Shown in pieces: positions 6,351-7,141 of a DNA stretch of 7,141 nucleotides. Under the pieces are notes generated by a model that was given only the letters and a program-made list of their open reading frames with translations, had not been told where the DNA came from and did not search any database. The position numbers were made by a program, and so were the translations under genes. Source of the stretch: Clostridia bacterium (GTDB taxonomy: Bacteria; Bacillota; Clostridia; Oscillospirales; Acutalibacteraceae); assembly GCA_017559885.1 (NCBI GenBank), contig JAFYQN010000014.1:1-7141 (forward strand), given 5' to 3'. Each line of letters starts with the position of its first letter. Positions within the stretch are counted from its first letter, which is position 1.

Positions 6351-7141
6351 ATGAGCCAAACAAAACTTGTAAGCGTTACAATTAATGCGTACAACTGTGA
6401 GAAATATATTGCTCAAACTTTAGAGTCGGTAATAAATCAAAGTTACAAAAACTTGCAAATTATTGTAATTGACGATGCGTCTACCGATAATACGGCAAAT
6501 GTTATAAAATGTTTTGATGATCCCCGTATCGAACTTTATACTCTCGAAAAGAATGGTCACATTTCAAATGCCATTAACGAGGGTTACCGTAGGGTGCGCG
6601 GCGAGTATATGGTTCATATTGATTCCGATGACATAATGCTACCCGATTTAATCGAAAAAACGGTTGAGTTTTTAGAAAACAATGCCGAGTACGGCGCAGT
6701 TTTTCATCGCCCTACAATCATTGACCAAAACGGTAATGACGTACGCGATGAGTTTTTGGAAAACGTTTTTAACACCCCGGCAAAAACACAAACCGATTTT
6801 GTTCGTTTGTTTTTTGACTCGTCAAACCACCTGCTTCATCCCGGTTCTACAATGCGAAAAAATGTGATGGATGACATTGGTTTTCATAATATGTCGCTTT
6901 GTTATTTGCACGATTTTGATTATTGGACCCGTCTTGTCTTAAAATATCCAATTTACGTGTTCGAGCAACCTCTTATAAAATATCGTATGGATACAAGCGG
7001 CGCTCACAATAGCGATTTAAGCGAACAAAAAACACTTGCGCACAATACCGAATATGCTCGTGTTATTTATAATATGATCGACAACTGTCCCGATGAAATT
7101 TTTATGCAAGCGTTTGCCGACAAGCTTATTCTTAAAGGTGA
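6351..7141 (+). CDS. Family 2 glycosyltransferase, N-terminal part
   Basis: The frame opens at ATG 6351, 10 bases after AAAAAGGG (6333-6340), and runs off the right edge after 263 residues. The N-terminus is a GT-A fold: VSVTINAYN (7-15) starts the nucleotide-binding strand, with the VIDDASTDNT loop at 39-48 and HIDSDD at 89-94, where D91-S92-D93 is the metal-binding DxD motif. LHDFDYW (186-192) lies where GT2 enzymes carry their acidic catalytic-base region. The protein should transfer a sugar from a nucleotide-sugar donor to a glycan or lipid acceptor on the cytoplasmic side of the membrane. There is no membrane segment in the visible part. The donor and acceptor cannot be told from sequence. 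Relatives occur in capsule, exopolysaccharide and cell-wall glycan loci and in protein glycosylation. It has its own promoter and is probably not part of the catabolic operon. The family is sure. Confidence 0.9.
   Translation, partial: MSQTKLVSVTINAYNCEKYIAQTLESVINQSYKNLQIIVIDDASTDNTANVIKCFDDPRIELYTLEKNGHISNAINEGYRRVRGEYMVHIDSDDIMLPDLIEKTVEFLENNAEYGAVFHRPTIIDQNGNDVRDEFLENVFNTPAKTQTDFVRLFFDSSNHLLHPGSTMRKNVMDDIGFHNMSLCYLHDFDYWTRLVLKYPIYVFEQPLIKYRMDTSGAHNSDLSEQKTLAHNTEYARVIYNMIDNCPDEIFMQAFADKLILKG

Noticed and set aside
6682..6867. 61-codon + strand frame within the glycosyltransferase
   Set aside because: Out-of-frame shadow; the GT2 frame runs unbroken through the region with conserved motifs.
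1..7141. CRISPR arrays, tRNA or rRNA genes, insertion sequences, riboswitches
   Set aside because: No spaced direct repeats, tRNA-like cloverleaf, transposase frame or long structured leader was seen; all gaps between genes are under 130 bases and are explained by promoters and terminators.

Overview
The window looks like part of the chromosome of a Gram-positive, low-to-moderate-GC anaerobe, most likely a gut Clostridia/Bacillota lineage. This rests on AGGAGG-type ribosome binding sites, two short lipoprotein signal peptides with no sign of an outer-membrane system, AT-rich intergenic gaps with sigma-A-type promoters, and hairpin terminators. Genus or species cannot be read from this sequence. 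All genes are on the + strand and the theme is complex-carbohydrate processing.

Layout: (1) 1-810 is the C-terminal part of a clan GH-D (GH36-like, alpha-galactosidase-type) glycoside hydrolase, cut by the left edge. (2) A likely promoter at 819-847 opens a tight four-gene operon. It encodes a transglutaminase-like lipoprotein (probably starting at an ATT codon, 874-2043), a small stand-alone CBM9-like protein (2060-2602), a CE4 polysaccharide deacetylase lipoprotein (2599-3633, overlapping its neighbour by 4 bases) and a GH29 alpha-L-fucosidase of the GH29-B type (3647-4921). The operon ends at a strong hairpin terminator (4929-4955). (3) A probable promoter (4956-4984) precedes a second, divergent GH29 protein closer to GH29-A (5016-6224), followed by a long hairpin (6229-6266). 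(4) A near-consensus extended -10 promoter (6275-6303) drives a family 2 glycosyltransferase (from 6351) cut by the right edge.

How the genes may work together (inference): two cytoplasmic fucosidases of different subfamilies and a GH36-like enzyme suggest intracellular trimming of imported fucosylated and galactosylated oligosaccharides, such as host mucin or milk glycans or plant glycans. The two lipoproteins act outside the membrane, on cell wall or captured glycan. No transporter or regulator is visible here. The glycosyltransferase has its own promoter and may belong to a separate surface-glycan locus.

I do not see a clearly novel system such as a phage, CRISPR, toxin-antitoxin or RT element. 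The most unusual points are the apparent ATT start codon with its matching promoter and ribosome binding site, a shared TGATAATAT promoter core used twice, a free-standing CBM9-like protein translationally coupled to a deacetylase, and atypical active-site contexts in the deacetylase and the second fucosidase.
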